Assembly: GCA_022701475.1 (NCBI GenBank) | Contig: JAKOOI010000215.1 | Coordinates: 1-6,301, forward strand | Reading direction: 5' to 3' | DNA length: 6,301 bases | Source: Weeksellaceae bacterium | GTDB taxonomy: Bacteria; Bacteroidota; Bacteroidia; Flavobacteriales; Weeksellaceae | In this document: positions 1 to 5,545 of the stretch, piece by piece | How positions within the stretch are numbered: position 1 is the first letter of the stretch | Layout: every line of letters starts with the position of its first letter | The notes under the pieces: generated by a model | Database searches by the model: none | Seen by the model: the letters and a program-made list of their open reading frames with translations, nothing else | Told to the model about the DNA's origin: nothing | Position numbers and translations under genes: made by a program

Positions 1-8
1 ATCAATAG

Positions 9-62
9 AAACGGGTTTTAACCCGTTTAAAAATGAAACACAACGAAAACTGGCTTTAGCCA
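9..62. repeat. Pair of REP-like palindromic hairpins
   Basis: Two short palindromes lie about 22 bp apart. The first (9-28) has 9-base arms, AAACGGGTT and AACCCGTTT, around TT. The second (51-62) reads TGGCT-TT-AGCCA. Each has a GC-containing stem with a T/A-rich centre, and neither is followed by a clean T-tract on either strand, so they are poor terminators. Closely spaced hairpins of this style in flavobacterial intergenic DNA resemble REP/BIME elements, which in other bacteria are linked to REP-associated tyrosine transposases. That assignment is from memory of the style and not from a search. No transposase is in the window. Confidence 0.5.
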
Positions 63-97
63 AAATTTTTAAACATAATCATCCTTGCATCTGTGGG

Positions 98-127
98 GAA
101 AAATTAAGGCGTAAAAATTACGCCTTA
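98..127 (-). terminator. Rho-independent terminator of surE
   Basis: Perfect 10-bp inverted repeat (TAAGGCGTAA at 105-114, TTACGCCTTA at 118-127) with a 3-base loop. It begins 9 bases beyond the surE stop on the minus strand. Read on that strand the hairpin is followed by ATTTTTCC, a short U-tract, which fits intrinsic termination of surE transcripts. It also separates surE from whatever lies to the left, so surE is probably the last or only gene of its transcript. Confidence 0.8.
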
Positions 128-136
128 TTCGTTTGA

Positions 137-907
137 TTAATCAAATTTCATTACTTCCTCAAGGGTCTGCATGTATTCGTATGCCGTAAGGTCGAATTTT
201 ACCGGGACAATAGAGATATAGCCATTGGCAAGGGCCGTTTCATCGGCATCCGGAGATTCATCCATGTTATTGAAATAACCGGTCAGCCAGTAATACTTTT
301 TACCGTGCGGGTTCACCCGTTCATCAAAGCTTTCTTCCCATTTGGCCTTAGCCTGTTTACAGACCTTCACGCCTTTGATCGCTTCTTTTGCAAGCTTCGG
401 GATATTAACGTTTAGAACAATTCCTTTCGGCATCGGCTGCTCTAATGTTCTCCGGACGATATTCTGTATATGCTCCTTGGCCTGGGTGAAATCGGCTTCC
501 CAGCTGAAATCCAGCAGGGAAAAACCAATGGCCGGAAGGTTTTCCACGCCTGCCTCTACGGCAGCCGACATCGTCCCGGAATAAATAACGTTAATGGATG
601 AGTTTGCTCCGTGATTGATCCCGGAAACCACGATATCCGGCCTTCTCGGCAATATTTTATCGAGGGCCATCTTCACGCAGTCTACCGGTGTCCCGCTGCA
701 GGAAAAATCGGTTTGCGGACCTTCCAGCTGTACTTCTTCGTAGCTTAAAGTAGAATTAATGGTAATGGCATGACCTTTTCCGCTCTGTGGGGAATTGGGC
801 GCTACCACCACTACTTCTCCGATTTCGTTCATAAAACTGACAAGATTTCTGATACCGGGTGCTGTAATTCCGTCGTCATTTGTTACCAGAATAAGGGGTC
901 TTTCCAT
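137..907 (-). CDS. surE: 5'/3'-nucleotidase SurE (survival protein)
   Basis: Cytoplasmic metal-dependent phosphatase that removes phosphate from nucleoside 5'- and 3'-monophosphates; in other bacteria it is tied to stationary-phase survival. The 256-residue product is the usual family length and carries all family signatures: TNDDG at 9-13 (metal ligands D11, D12), NSPQSGKGHAIT at 38-49 (ligand S42), SGTPVDCV at 71-78, SGINHGAN at 95-102 (ligand N98) and IYSGTMSAA at 108-116. The ligand numbers follow the known family pattern. I chose ATG at 907 (MERPLILVTNDDG). A TTG seven codons upstream (928) is in frame, but it forms the last three bases of the probable -7 promoter element TATATTTG, so it is unlikely to be translated. 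The gene diverges from the membrane-protein gene at 1034 and ends at a strong terminator. In many flavobacteria surE neighbours lpxB; no lpxB is visible here. Confidence 0.97.
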   Translation of the reverse strand: MERPLILVTNDDGITAPGIRNLVSFMNEIGEVVVVAPNSPQSGKGHAITINSTLSYEEVQLEGPQTDFSCSGTPVDCVKMALDKILPRRPDIVVSGINHGANSSINVIYSGTMSAAVEAGVENLPAIGFSLLDFSWEADFTQAKEHIQNIVRRTLEQPMPKGIVLNVNIPKLAKEAIKGVKVCKQAKAKWEESFDERVNPHGKKYYWLTGYFNNMDESPDADETALANGYISIVPVKFDLTAYEYMQTLEEVMKFD

Positions 908-925
908 AGAGGTATTTAATTTTAA

Positions 926-933
926 CAAATATA
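926..933 (-). promoter_or_regulatory. Probable surE promoter (-7 element)
   Basis: The minus strand reads TATATTTG, an exact match to the Bacteroidota -7 consensus TAnnTTTG, with 18 bases between it and the surE ATG. I see no clear -33 TTG at the expected 19-21 bp upstream; that region is a run of T. The predicted transcript would start around 920, giving a leader of roughly a dozen bases and excluding the alternative TTG start. Confidence 0.6.
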
Positions 934-1000
934 CTATAAAAGCTTTTCTTTAAAAACCTTTGCATTTAAATATTATCTGAACGTTTTATTATTTTTTTTT

Positions 1001-1008
1001 CATTTTTG
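1001..1008 (+). promoter_or_regulatory. Possible promoter (-7 element) of the membrane-protein gene
   Basis: CATTTTTG followed by CA differs from TAnnTTTG only at its first base and lies 25 bases before the ATG at 1034, after a T-run at 992-1000. No good TTG is present at -33. It is divergent from the surE promoter, so the 126-bp gap probably serves both genes. Confidence 0.4.
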
Positions 1009-1033
1009 CAGCAAGCTAATTGAGATTATTTCC

Positions 1034-1471
1034 ATGAGAATATTTTTATATGTTACCGGTATTTTGGTATTATTGCTGGTACCGTTCTTTGTAAAGACCC
1101 ATACTGTGAATAAAATGGTAATCAGTTTTTTGCTGGGATTTGCAGCCATCTGCTTTCTGATTGATATTGAATTCTTTTCACCACCTCCCGCTTATACTCA
1201 CAAGGAAGACGCACTGATTTACTTTGTGAATTGGGTAGCCTATGGAATATTCGGCCTGATCTGCCTGTTGTATCTTCTGATAAAAGCGGGAAGCCGGAAA
1301 GAATATTTTTTCTTTTTCCCTGCCATAGCTACATGCGTTGTCTTTACTTTTACATCCTTCAGCGGAGTAAAGTATTCATCAATCATGACGGGGAACATTC
1401 TGCTGGTATTTTTACCGGCTTATATCCATATTTATTATCTGAAGTATAGAACAAAAAAACTTCAGCCATAG
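1034..1471 (+). CDS. Hypothetical inner-membrane protein, about five membrane segments
   Basis: I do not recognise this 145-residue protein. It is strongly hydrophobic, with likely membrane segments at about 4-20, 27-46, 61-83, 91-109 and 117-136. Loops are short and polar, for example SPPPAYTHKEDA (49-60) between segments 2 and 3 and KAGSRKE (84-90) between 3 and 4. The C-terminus (KYRTKKLQP) is basic, which suggests it faces the cytoplasm. No catalytic motif, lipobox or cysteine pair suggests an enzyme. The ATG follows a plausible promoter, and no long alternative start exists upstream. Frame length, hydrophobicity pattern and codon use support a real gene. It stands alone, divergent from surE and about 200 bp before the protease gene, with no obvious terminator of its own, so some read-through into prc is possible. 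No function is inferred. Confidence 0.8.
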   Translation: MRIFLYVTGILVLLLVPFFVKTHTVNKMVISFLLGFAAICFLIDIEFFSPPPAYTHKEDALIYFVNWVAYGIFGLICLLYLLIKAGSRKEYFFFFPAIATCVVFTFTSFSGVKYSSIMTGNILLVFLPAYIHIYYLKYRTKKLQP

Positions 1472-1504
1472 CTTTTTAATTTTATCATTTCTTCTTCTTA
1501 CCGT

Positions 1505-1535
1505 TGATTTTAACAGTGAGAATTGATTAAAATCA
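1505..1535. repeat. AT-rich inverted repeat
   Basis: Perfect 9-base arms TGATTTTAA (1505-1513) and TTAAAATCA (1527-1535) surround a 13-base loop, 33 bases after the stop of the membrane-protein gene. The stem is weak (two G-C pairs) and no T-tract follows on the plus strand. It could be a poor terminator, a protein-binding dyad or chance in AT-rich DNA. Confidence 0.25.
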
Positions 1536-1563
1536 TCATTCTGATAAAATGTCTTAAAAGTAA

Positions 1564-1593
1564 TTGATATTTGTAAATAAGGTATTAAATTTG
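1564..1593 (+). promoter_or_regulatory. Probable promoter of the tail-specific protease gene
   Basis: TTG at 1564-1566, then 19 bases, then TAAATTTG at 1586-1593. This matches the Bacteroidota promoter layout (TTG at -33, TAnnTTTG at -7) in both elements and spacing. Transcription would start near 1600, leaving an AT-rich leader of about 70 bases before the ATG at 1671. A second TTTG at 1598-1601 is a weaker alternative. Confidence 0.6.
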
Positions 1594-1670
1594 ATAGTTT
1601 GTAACGATACAAAAAAAGTGACTACTTATTACATACTTTTTTAAAATTAATAAAAATACAGTACAGATTT

Positions 1671-3800
1671 ATGTGGAAAAATTTTAAATTGAATAAATTT
1701 TTACTCCTCATTCCATTAACAAGCCTCATGTTTTGTTTCAACTCGCCAAAAAATGATGACGAAAAGATGCAGACGATAATGGTGAGCGTCAAAAATACAC
1801 TTTCTTATTTGCATTACAGCCCGAAGCCGATCAACGATGCCTATTCAAAGGATGTTTACAAGCATTATTTTGAGCTGGTGGATCCGGGTAAAAGATATTT
1901 CGTACAGTCGGATATGGACGAATTCGGAAAGCATGAAACCAAGCTGGACGATTATATCAGCCAGGGAGACCTTACCTTCTATAAGCTCACCATTGACAGG
2001 CTGTACCAGCGGGTAGACGAGATTGATAAAATCACGCAGGATATTTTCAGCAAGCCGATCAACCTTGAAGAAGATGAAACCCTGATCCTGGAGCCGAAAG
2101 CAAAAAAAGTTCCGGCCAATAAGCAGGAGCAGTATAATGAATGGAAAAAATTCATCAAGTACAATATCCTTCAGGAAATCGAATCGATGAACAGCAAGGA
2201 AGAAGCCCAGAAGGAGAAAAAAGACTCTGTTCAGAAATACAATCTGAAAGACACCATCAAATACCAGCCGCTTGCTCCGGACCAGAAGCTGAAAAAAGCA
2301 ACGGATGAGGTAAAGGATCTTGTCAAAGAAACTTTTACAAGGTTCAAAAAAAGAAAGAAAATGGACTGGTTTACAGTGTATATGAATGCGTATACGGAAG
2401 TTTTTGATCCGCATACGAACTATTATTCACCAAAGGATAAAGAGGATTTCGATACCAATTTTACCGGAAAGGTGATCGGGATCGGAGCGATCATCCAGGA
2501 GAAAAAAGGGAATCTTTATCTGGGTGCTTTAACAATAGGAGCTCCTGCATGGAAATCGAAGCAGCTTTCTGAAGGCGATAAGATCCTGAAAGTAAAATCC
2601 AAACCGAAAGAAGATGCCGTCAATGTAGTGGGAATGCTTTCTGATGAAGCAGTAAGGCTGATCAGAGGTGAAAAAGGAACTCCGGTTACCCTGACGGTTC
2701 AGAAAAAAGACGGAACCATTAAGGACGTAACCATGATCCGTGAAGAAGTAGCCATTGAAGATACCTTTGCACGCAGTATCGTAGTCAATTCCCCGAATGG
2801 CAAAAAATACGGATTCATCAACCTGCCAAGCTTCAATGCCGATTTTGAAAACCCGAACGGCAGAAACGCTTCGGACGATATCAAAAATGAGATCATCAAA
2901 CTGAAAGGCCAGAATATCGAAGGGATCGTACTGGACCTGAGGAATAACGGCGGAGGATCGCTGACTGAAGTAGGGGATATCATGGGACTGTTTATGCAGG
3001 CCGGTCCATACGTTCAGGTAAAGGACGGAAACGGGAAGATCCAGACGTTAAAAAATAAAAATGAAACACCGGTGTGGACAGGCCCGCTGGTGATCATGCA
3101 GAATGAATTGTCCGCCTCGGCATCGGAAATTCTTGCAGGTGTAATGCAGGATTACGGAAGAGCCATGATTATCGGTTCGCCGCAGTCTTTCGGGAAAGGT
3201 ACGGTACAGACTTTTGTGGATCTGAACAGGTTCCTGAATACGGAAGATGATTTCGGATCCCTGAAACTGACCATCCAGAAGTTCTACAGAATTACCGGGG
3301 AATCTACCCAGAGAAAAGGGATTGTTTCCGATATCCAGATGAAGGATTTCTTTACCTATGCTGAAATCGGCGAAAGGTATGATGACTATGCCCTGGCATG
3401 GGACAAGATCCCGGCTACCAAATTCCAGCCGCTGAATTATTTCAATATCAAAGCCCTGGAAGCCAAGAGTTCTTCCCGTATGGCAAAAAACAGCAATTAT
3501 CAGCTGTTGCTGGAATCTGCCCAGTGGAGAGAAAAACTGGATAAGGAGGAAACCATTACCCTGAACATGACTAAGTTCAATGAGGTCATGAAACAGAGAA
3601 AAGCCCAGATCGAGAGATTCAAGGTACTGACGAAGTTTGACAACGGACTGAAATTCATGATGTATCCGGCTGAGATCGAAAGAGAGAAGAAAGATGAAGC
3701 ATTCAAGAAAAAGTCTGAAATGTGGATCAAGAACCTCAGAAAAGACACTTATCTGCAGGAAGCGATGAATATCATTGCGGACATGAGTACAAAGGCGTAA
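1671..3800 (+). CDS. prc: Tail-specific (C-terminal processing) protease, peptidase S41A
   Basis: Envelope protease of the Prc/Tsp/CtpA family, which cleaves or degrades proteins from their C-terminal tails, typically in the periplasm. The 709 residues are close to E. coli Prc (682). In order: a signal segment (hydrophobic 9-23; Cys22 is preceded by F, so the lipobox is poor); an N-terminal Tsp domain to about 255 with DPGKRYFVQSDMDEF (71-85) and FDPHTNYYSP (245-254); a PDZ domain at about 266-358, starting GKVIGIGA; the S41 core at about 375-560 with LDLRNNGGGS (421-430), SASASE (481-486) and FGKGTVQ; and a basic C-terminal Tsp domain to 709. Catalytic Ser483, Lys509 and Gln513 are assigned by the family pattern (Lys 25-26 residues after Ser, Gln four after Lys). 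The enzyme looks intact. It is a single-gene unit with its own promoter and terminator. Substrates cannot be read from the sequence. ATG 1671 directly precedes the signal segment. Confidence 0.95.
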   Translation: MWKNFKLNKFLLLIPLTSLMFCFNSPKNDDEKMQTIMVSVKNTLSYLHYSPKPINDAYSKDVYKHYFELVDPGKRYFVQSDMDEFGKHETKLDDYISQGDLTFYKLTIDRLYQRVDEIDKITQDIFSKPINLEEDETLILEPKAKKVPANKQEQYNEWKKFIKYNILQEIESMNSKEEAQKEKKDSVQKYNLKDTIKYQPLAPDQKLKKATDEVKDLVKETFTRFKKRKKMDWFTVYMNAYTEVFDPHTNYYSPKDKEDFDTNFTGKVIGIGAIIQEKKGNLYLGALTIGAPAWKSKQLSEGDKILKVKSKPKEDAVNVVGMLSDEAVRLIRGEKGTPVTLTVQKKDGTIKDVTMIREEVAIEDTFARSIVVNSPNGKKYGFINLPSFNADFENPNGRNASDDIKNEIIKLKGQNIEGIVLDLRNNGGGSLTEVGDIMGLFMQAGPYVQVKDGNGKIQTLKNKNETPVWTGPLVIMQNELSASASEILAGVMQDYGRAMIIGSPQSFGKGTVQTFVDLNRFLNTEDDFGSLKLTIQKFYRITGESTQRKGIVSDIQMKDFFTYAEIGERYDDYALAWDKIPATKFQPLNYFNIKALEAKSSSRMAKNSNYQLLLESAQWREKLDKEETITLNMTKFNEVMKQRKAQIERFKVLTKFDNGLKFMMYPAEIEREKKDEAFKKKSEMWIKNLRKDTYLQEAMNIIADMSTKA

Positions 3801-3815
3801 TCAGCCTTAATATAT

Positions 3816-3852
3816 AAAAAACCCGTTGCTTAATACAGCAGCGGGTTTTTTT
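3816..3852 (+). terminator. Strong rho-independent terminator of prc
   Basis: ACCCGTTGCT (3821-3830) pairs with AGCAGCGGGT (3837-3846), with one G-U wobble and a 6-base loop (TAATAC). An A-run precedes the stem and seven T follow the last G, so the stem extends by A-T pairs and could also work on the minus strand. It lies 15 bases after the protease stop codon. Confidence 0.92.
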
Positions 3853-3930
3853 ATGTTTGATAATGATCCGGTTTTATCCAGAAATTTTTACATCTGAATC
3901 ATCATAAAGCACGAAATAGCAGAATTATAG

Positions 3931-4204
3931 ATAGAAAACAAATTAAAAATTTATCAGAATTTATATGCTGTCATTTACAGGAAGGTAAAATAAAGGTCAG
4001 ATGATCATAGATCAAAACGATGAAACAATCGAGATATCATAAAGTTCAATAGCTGAAATCTTACAAATTACAAAACAAAATATCACCTATTATCTTAATA
4101 ATATTTATAAAGAAAAAGAACTCATTAAGGATTCAACTGTCAAAGAAATTTTGACAGTTCAAAAAGAAGGTGTAAGAAATGTTCAGAGAGCTATAAAGAT
4201 TTTC
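3931..4204 (+). pseudogene. Decayed fragment of a RhuM-family (virulence RhuM) gene
   Basis: Pieces of one RhuM-like N-terminal domain can be read in three frames. ENKLKIYQ (3934-3957) sits behind an ATA that may be a lost ATG. EGKIKV (3981-3998) follows in another frame. DETIEIS, a TAA stop (4040-4042, where relatives usually have Gln), then SIAEILQITKQNITYYLN and NIYKEKEL with TVKEILTVQKEG (to about 4170) lie in the third. The order and spacing match the family pattern (I-YQ, DGK--V, DETVWL-Q--MAELF, KQNI--H-NNI-KEGEL, QKEG-R-V-R) as I know it. After about 4204 the expected YNLDAIISVGYRV segment is missing, so the C-terminal part is gone. G+C is about 24% over 4001-4140, against about 48% in the adjacent regulator gene, which suggests foreign origin. 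Intact RhuM proteins typically sit in phage-like or genomic islands; their role is poorly defined. The identification rests on motif recall, not a search. Confidence 0.65.
4135..4159. repeat. Perfect inverted repeat inside the RhuM remnant
   Basis: Arms AACTGTCAAA (4135-4144) and TTTGACAGTT (4150-4159) with a 5-base loop (GAAAT) form a perfect 10-bp stem. It falls in the part of the remnant reading STVKEILTVQ, so it may simply reflect the ancestral coding sequence. It has no T-tract, so it is not a typical terminator. Confidence 0.4.
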
Positions 4205-4277
4205 CGGAAAGTTTTCATCAGGGCAGCGGTTTTTCACCATCCGCAATAAAAGACAAGTATTTTCCCGAAAATCCTGA

Positions 4278-4285
4278 TATTTTTG
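4278..4285 (+). promoter_or_regulatory. Probable promoter (-7 element) of the AraC-type regulator
   Basis: TATTTTTG, followed by CAG, matches TAnnTTTG exactly and ends 14 bases before the proposed TTG start at 4300. No clear -33 TTG is seen at 19-21 bp upstream. The predicted transcript begins near 4291, giving a very short leader and ruling out an extended N-terminus from the open frame upstream. Confidence 0.55.
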
Positions 4286-4299
4286 CAGAAAAGACCATT

Positions 4300-5202
4300 T
4301 TGGAAGAATATAAAAAGAGAATTGTAAAAGCGATCCGGTATGTTGATGATCATTTGGATGAAGAACTTTCCCTGGAGCAGGTTTCGGAAGCGGCAGCATA
4401 TTCACCGTTTCATTTCCACAGGATTTTCCGGCTGATGACCGGCGAAACGCTACAGCAGTATATCATCCGGAGAAGACTTGAGAAAAGTGCTTTCTATCTT
4501 GCCCTGCGGAAACAGTTCAGTATTAAAGATATTTATCTACAGTCCGGTTTTTCCGGCCATTCAGCCTTCTGCAAAACCTTTAAAAACTACTATGGCATCT
4601 CACCATCGGGATTCAGGAAATCGGTTCCTGAAAGCTTTCACCGGATCATTCAGGAACAGAGCAAGAACGGACAAGTCAGCACGGTTTTCAGCGATTACCT
4701 TTGCCATATTGAAAATCTTTTAAACCGGACCGATATGAATCTGAACATTAAAGTTACCGAACTTCCTGAGATGCACCTGGCCGCCGTGATGAGCCTGGGA
4801 ACCGCCAATGTGGAAACCTCTTATGATACCCTGATCGGCTGGGCAAAAGAAAAAGCCCTGTTTCCTGACGATCACTTAAAAATGATCTCTGTCTATCACG
4901 ACAGCTTTAAAGTAACCCCACCTGATAAAGTGAGGATCCATGCCTGTATGCTTTTGAGAGAGCAGCTGGAAAAGCAGGAAGGCGAAGTTTTTCCGGAAAC
5001 CCTTGAGGCCGGTAAATATATTGTGGGGAGCGGGGAAGTGACGCTGGACGATTTTGAACAGTGCTGGGTATCGCTGTTCATCTGGATGAATGAGAACGGA
5101 TATGCCATGCGTAAAGCCTTTCCTTTTGAGATCTATCACACCAATTTCAAAGAACATCCCGAAGGCAGAATGAAGGTTGATTTCTGCATCCCGGTCAATT
5201 AA
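4300..5202 (+). CDS. AraC-family transcriptional regulator with GyrI-like effector domain
   Basis: A 300-residue DNA-binding regulator of the Rob/GyrI-like group. The N-terminal AraC/XylS domain has two helix-turn-helix units: LSLEQVSEAAAYSPFHFHRI (23-42) continuing to MTGET at 46-50, and SIKDIYLQSGFSGHSAF (74-90) followed by FKNYYGISPSGFRK (94-107), the AraC signature. A linker leads to a GyrI-like small-molecule-binding domain (about 148-299, starting LNIKVTELP and ending MKVDFCIPV). Proteins with this layout commonly respond to hydrophobic or cationic compounds and control efflux or stress genes; the ligand and targets here are unknown. The start is probably TTG at 4300: it gives the usual family N-terminus (MEEYKKRI), lies just behind a -7 element, and no ATG precedes it in frame back to the stop at 4126. 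The next in-frame ATG is inside the first HTH region, too late. It stands alone between a gene remnant and a likely terminator. Confidence 0.92.
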   Translation: MEEYKKRIVKAIRYVDDHLDEELSLEQVSEAAAYSPFHFHRIFRLMTGETLQQYIIRRRLEKSAFYLALRKQFSIKDIYLQSGFSGHSAFCKTFKNYYGISPSGFRKSVPESFHRIIQEQSKNGQVSTVFSDYLCHIENLLNRTDMNLNIKVTELPEMHLAAVMSLGTANVETSYDTLIGWAKEKALFPDDHLKMISVYHDSFKVTPPDKVRIHACMLLREQLEKQEGEVFPETLEAGKYIVGSGEVTLDDFEQCWVSLFIWMNENGYAMRKAFPFEIYHTNFKEHPEGRMKVDFCIPVN

Positions 5203-5266
5203 AACGGTCAGGATTTCCGGCATATTCCTTAAGAATATCATTCAGTTATCCATGAAATCTGCCCCT

Positions 5267-5300
5267 GGCTTCTTTATTTCTGAAGAAGCCATTTTATTAT
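5267..5300 (+). terminator. Probable terminator of the AraC-type regulator gene
   Basis: GGCTTCTT (5267-5274) pairs with AAGAAGCC (5283-5290) across an 8-base loop, followed by ATTTTATTATTT. It lies 64 bases after the stop at 5202. The 8-bp stem is modest and the T-tract is interrupted by A, but the arrangement fits intrinsic termination on the plus strand. Confidence 0.6.
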
Positions 5301-5450
5301 TTACTTTTTTCACTTTAAAAAACTACCGGACCCCGGATTCATCACCGGTTTTGATATGCCTTCTTCAGCAGGGATGATAAGAGTGGTTACCTATCCCTGA
5401 AAGGCAGTCTGCCTTATGAATCTTTATCTGAATTGGGCAAAATAGCTCAG

Positions 5451-5485
5451 AATCTACGGTTCGGAATCCAAAATCTACGGTTCGG
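5451..5485 (+). promoter_or_regulatory. Tandem operator, likely for a LytTR-type response regulator
   Basis: The 14-mer AATCTACGGTTCGG occurs twice without mismatch (5451-5464 and 5472-5485), with a period of 21 bp, two helical turns. The cores ACGGTTCGG (5456-5464 and 5477-5485) match eight of nine positions of the published LytTR-domain consensus [TA][AC][CA]GTTN[AG][TG], and the 12-bp gap between cores is the canonical LytTR spacing. The sites end about 33 bp before the -7 element of the receptor promoter, in the position of an activator. A related core in inverted orientation (ACGGTTCAA on the minus strand, 5524-5532) overlaps the -7 region. The repeats are seen; the regulator class is inferred. 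No LytTR gene is in the window. Confidence 0.6.
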
Positions 5486-5518
5486 TGACAAAAATTAAGC
5501 ATCCCCGGAATTTCAGGC

Positions 5519-5526
5519 TACTTTTG
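5519..5526 (+). promoter_or_regulatory. Probable promoter (-7 element) of the TonB-dependent receptor gene
   Basis: TACTTTTG matches TAnnTTTG exactly, 19 bases before the ATG at 5546. The -33 position (about 5495-5500, within AATTAAGCATCC) has no TTG, so the promoter should be weak without help. That fits dependence on an activator bound at the direct repeats immediately upstream. Confidence 0.55.
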
Positions 5527-5545
5527 AACCGTAATAAAAACAGCT

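Larger units (their letters stand above)
5203..5545. other. Gene-free intergenic region with terminator and regulatory repeats
   Basis: This 343-bp gap has no convincing gene. It holds a small palindrome (ATATTC-CTTAA-GAATAT, 5222-5238), the terminator at 5267-5300, a 6-bp hairpin AAGGCA-GTC-TGCCTT (5401-5415), the direct repeats at 5451-5485 and the -7 element at 5519-5526. A short open stretch through 5400-5500 reads KGSLPYESLSELG and then the repeats. It has no start codon and no family I recognise, so I do not call it a gene. Confidence 0.6.

Noticed and set aside
9..28. First hairpin as a second surE terminator
   Set aside because: No T-tract follows on the minus strand, and a better terminator already lies at 98-127.
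908..928. N-terminal extension of SurE from TTG at 928
   Set aside because: The TTG is part of a perfect -7 promoter element, and the family motif spacing is already satisfied from ATG 907.
1845..2414. 189-residue open frame on the minus strand inside prc
   Set aside because: It lies antisense to the conserved Tsp N-terminal domain, is rich in Phe, Leu and Ile as expected for the complement of Lys/Glu-rich coding DNA, and has no recognisable motif or promoter.
4876..5241. 121-residue open frame on the minus strand across the regulator gene end
   Set aside because: It is a complement shadow of the GyrI-like domain, with no family resemblance and no start signal.
5177..5377. 66-residue open frame downstream of the regulator gene
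   Set aside because: It overlaps the regulator end and then runs through the probable terminator hairpin; no recognisable protein features.
5451..5485. Two-repeat array as a possible CRISPR or tandem-repeat locus
   Set aside because: There are only two 14-bp copies with a 7-bp gap, far too short for CRISPR repeats and spacers; an operator explains it better.
5400..5500. Open stretch reading KGSLPYESLSELGKIA before the receptor gene
   Set aside because: There is no start codon, it is interrupted upstream by a stop, and its second half is made of the direct repeats; I recognise no family.
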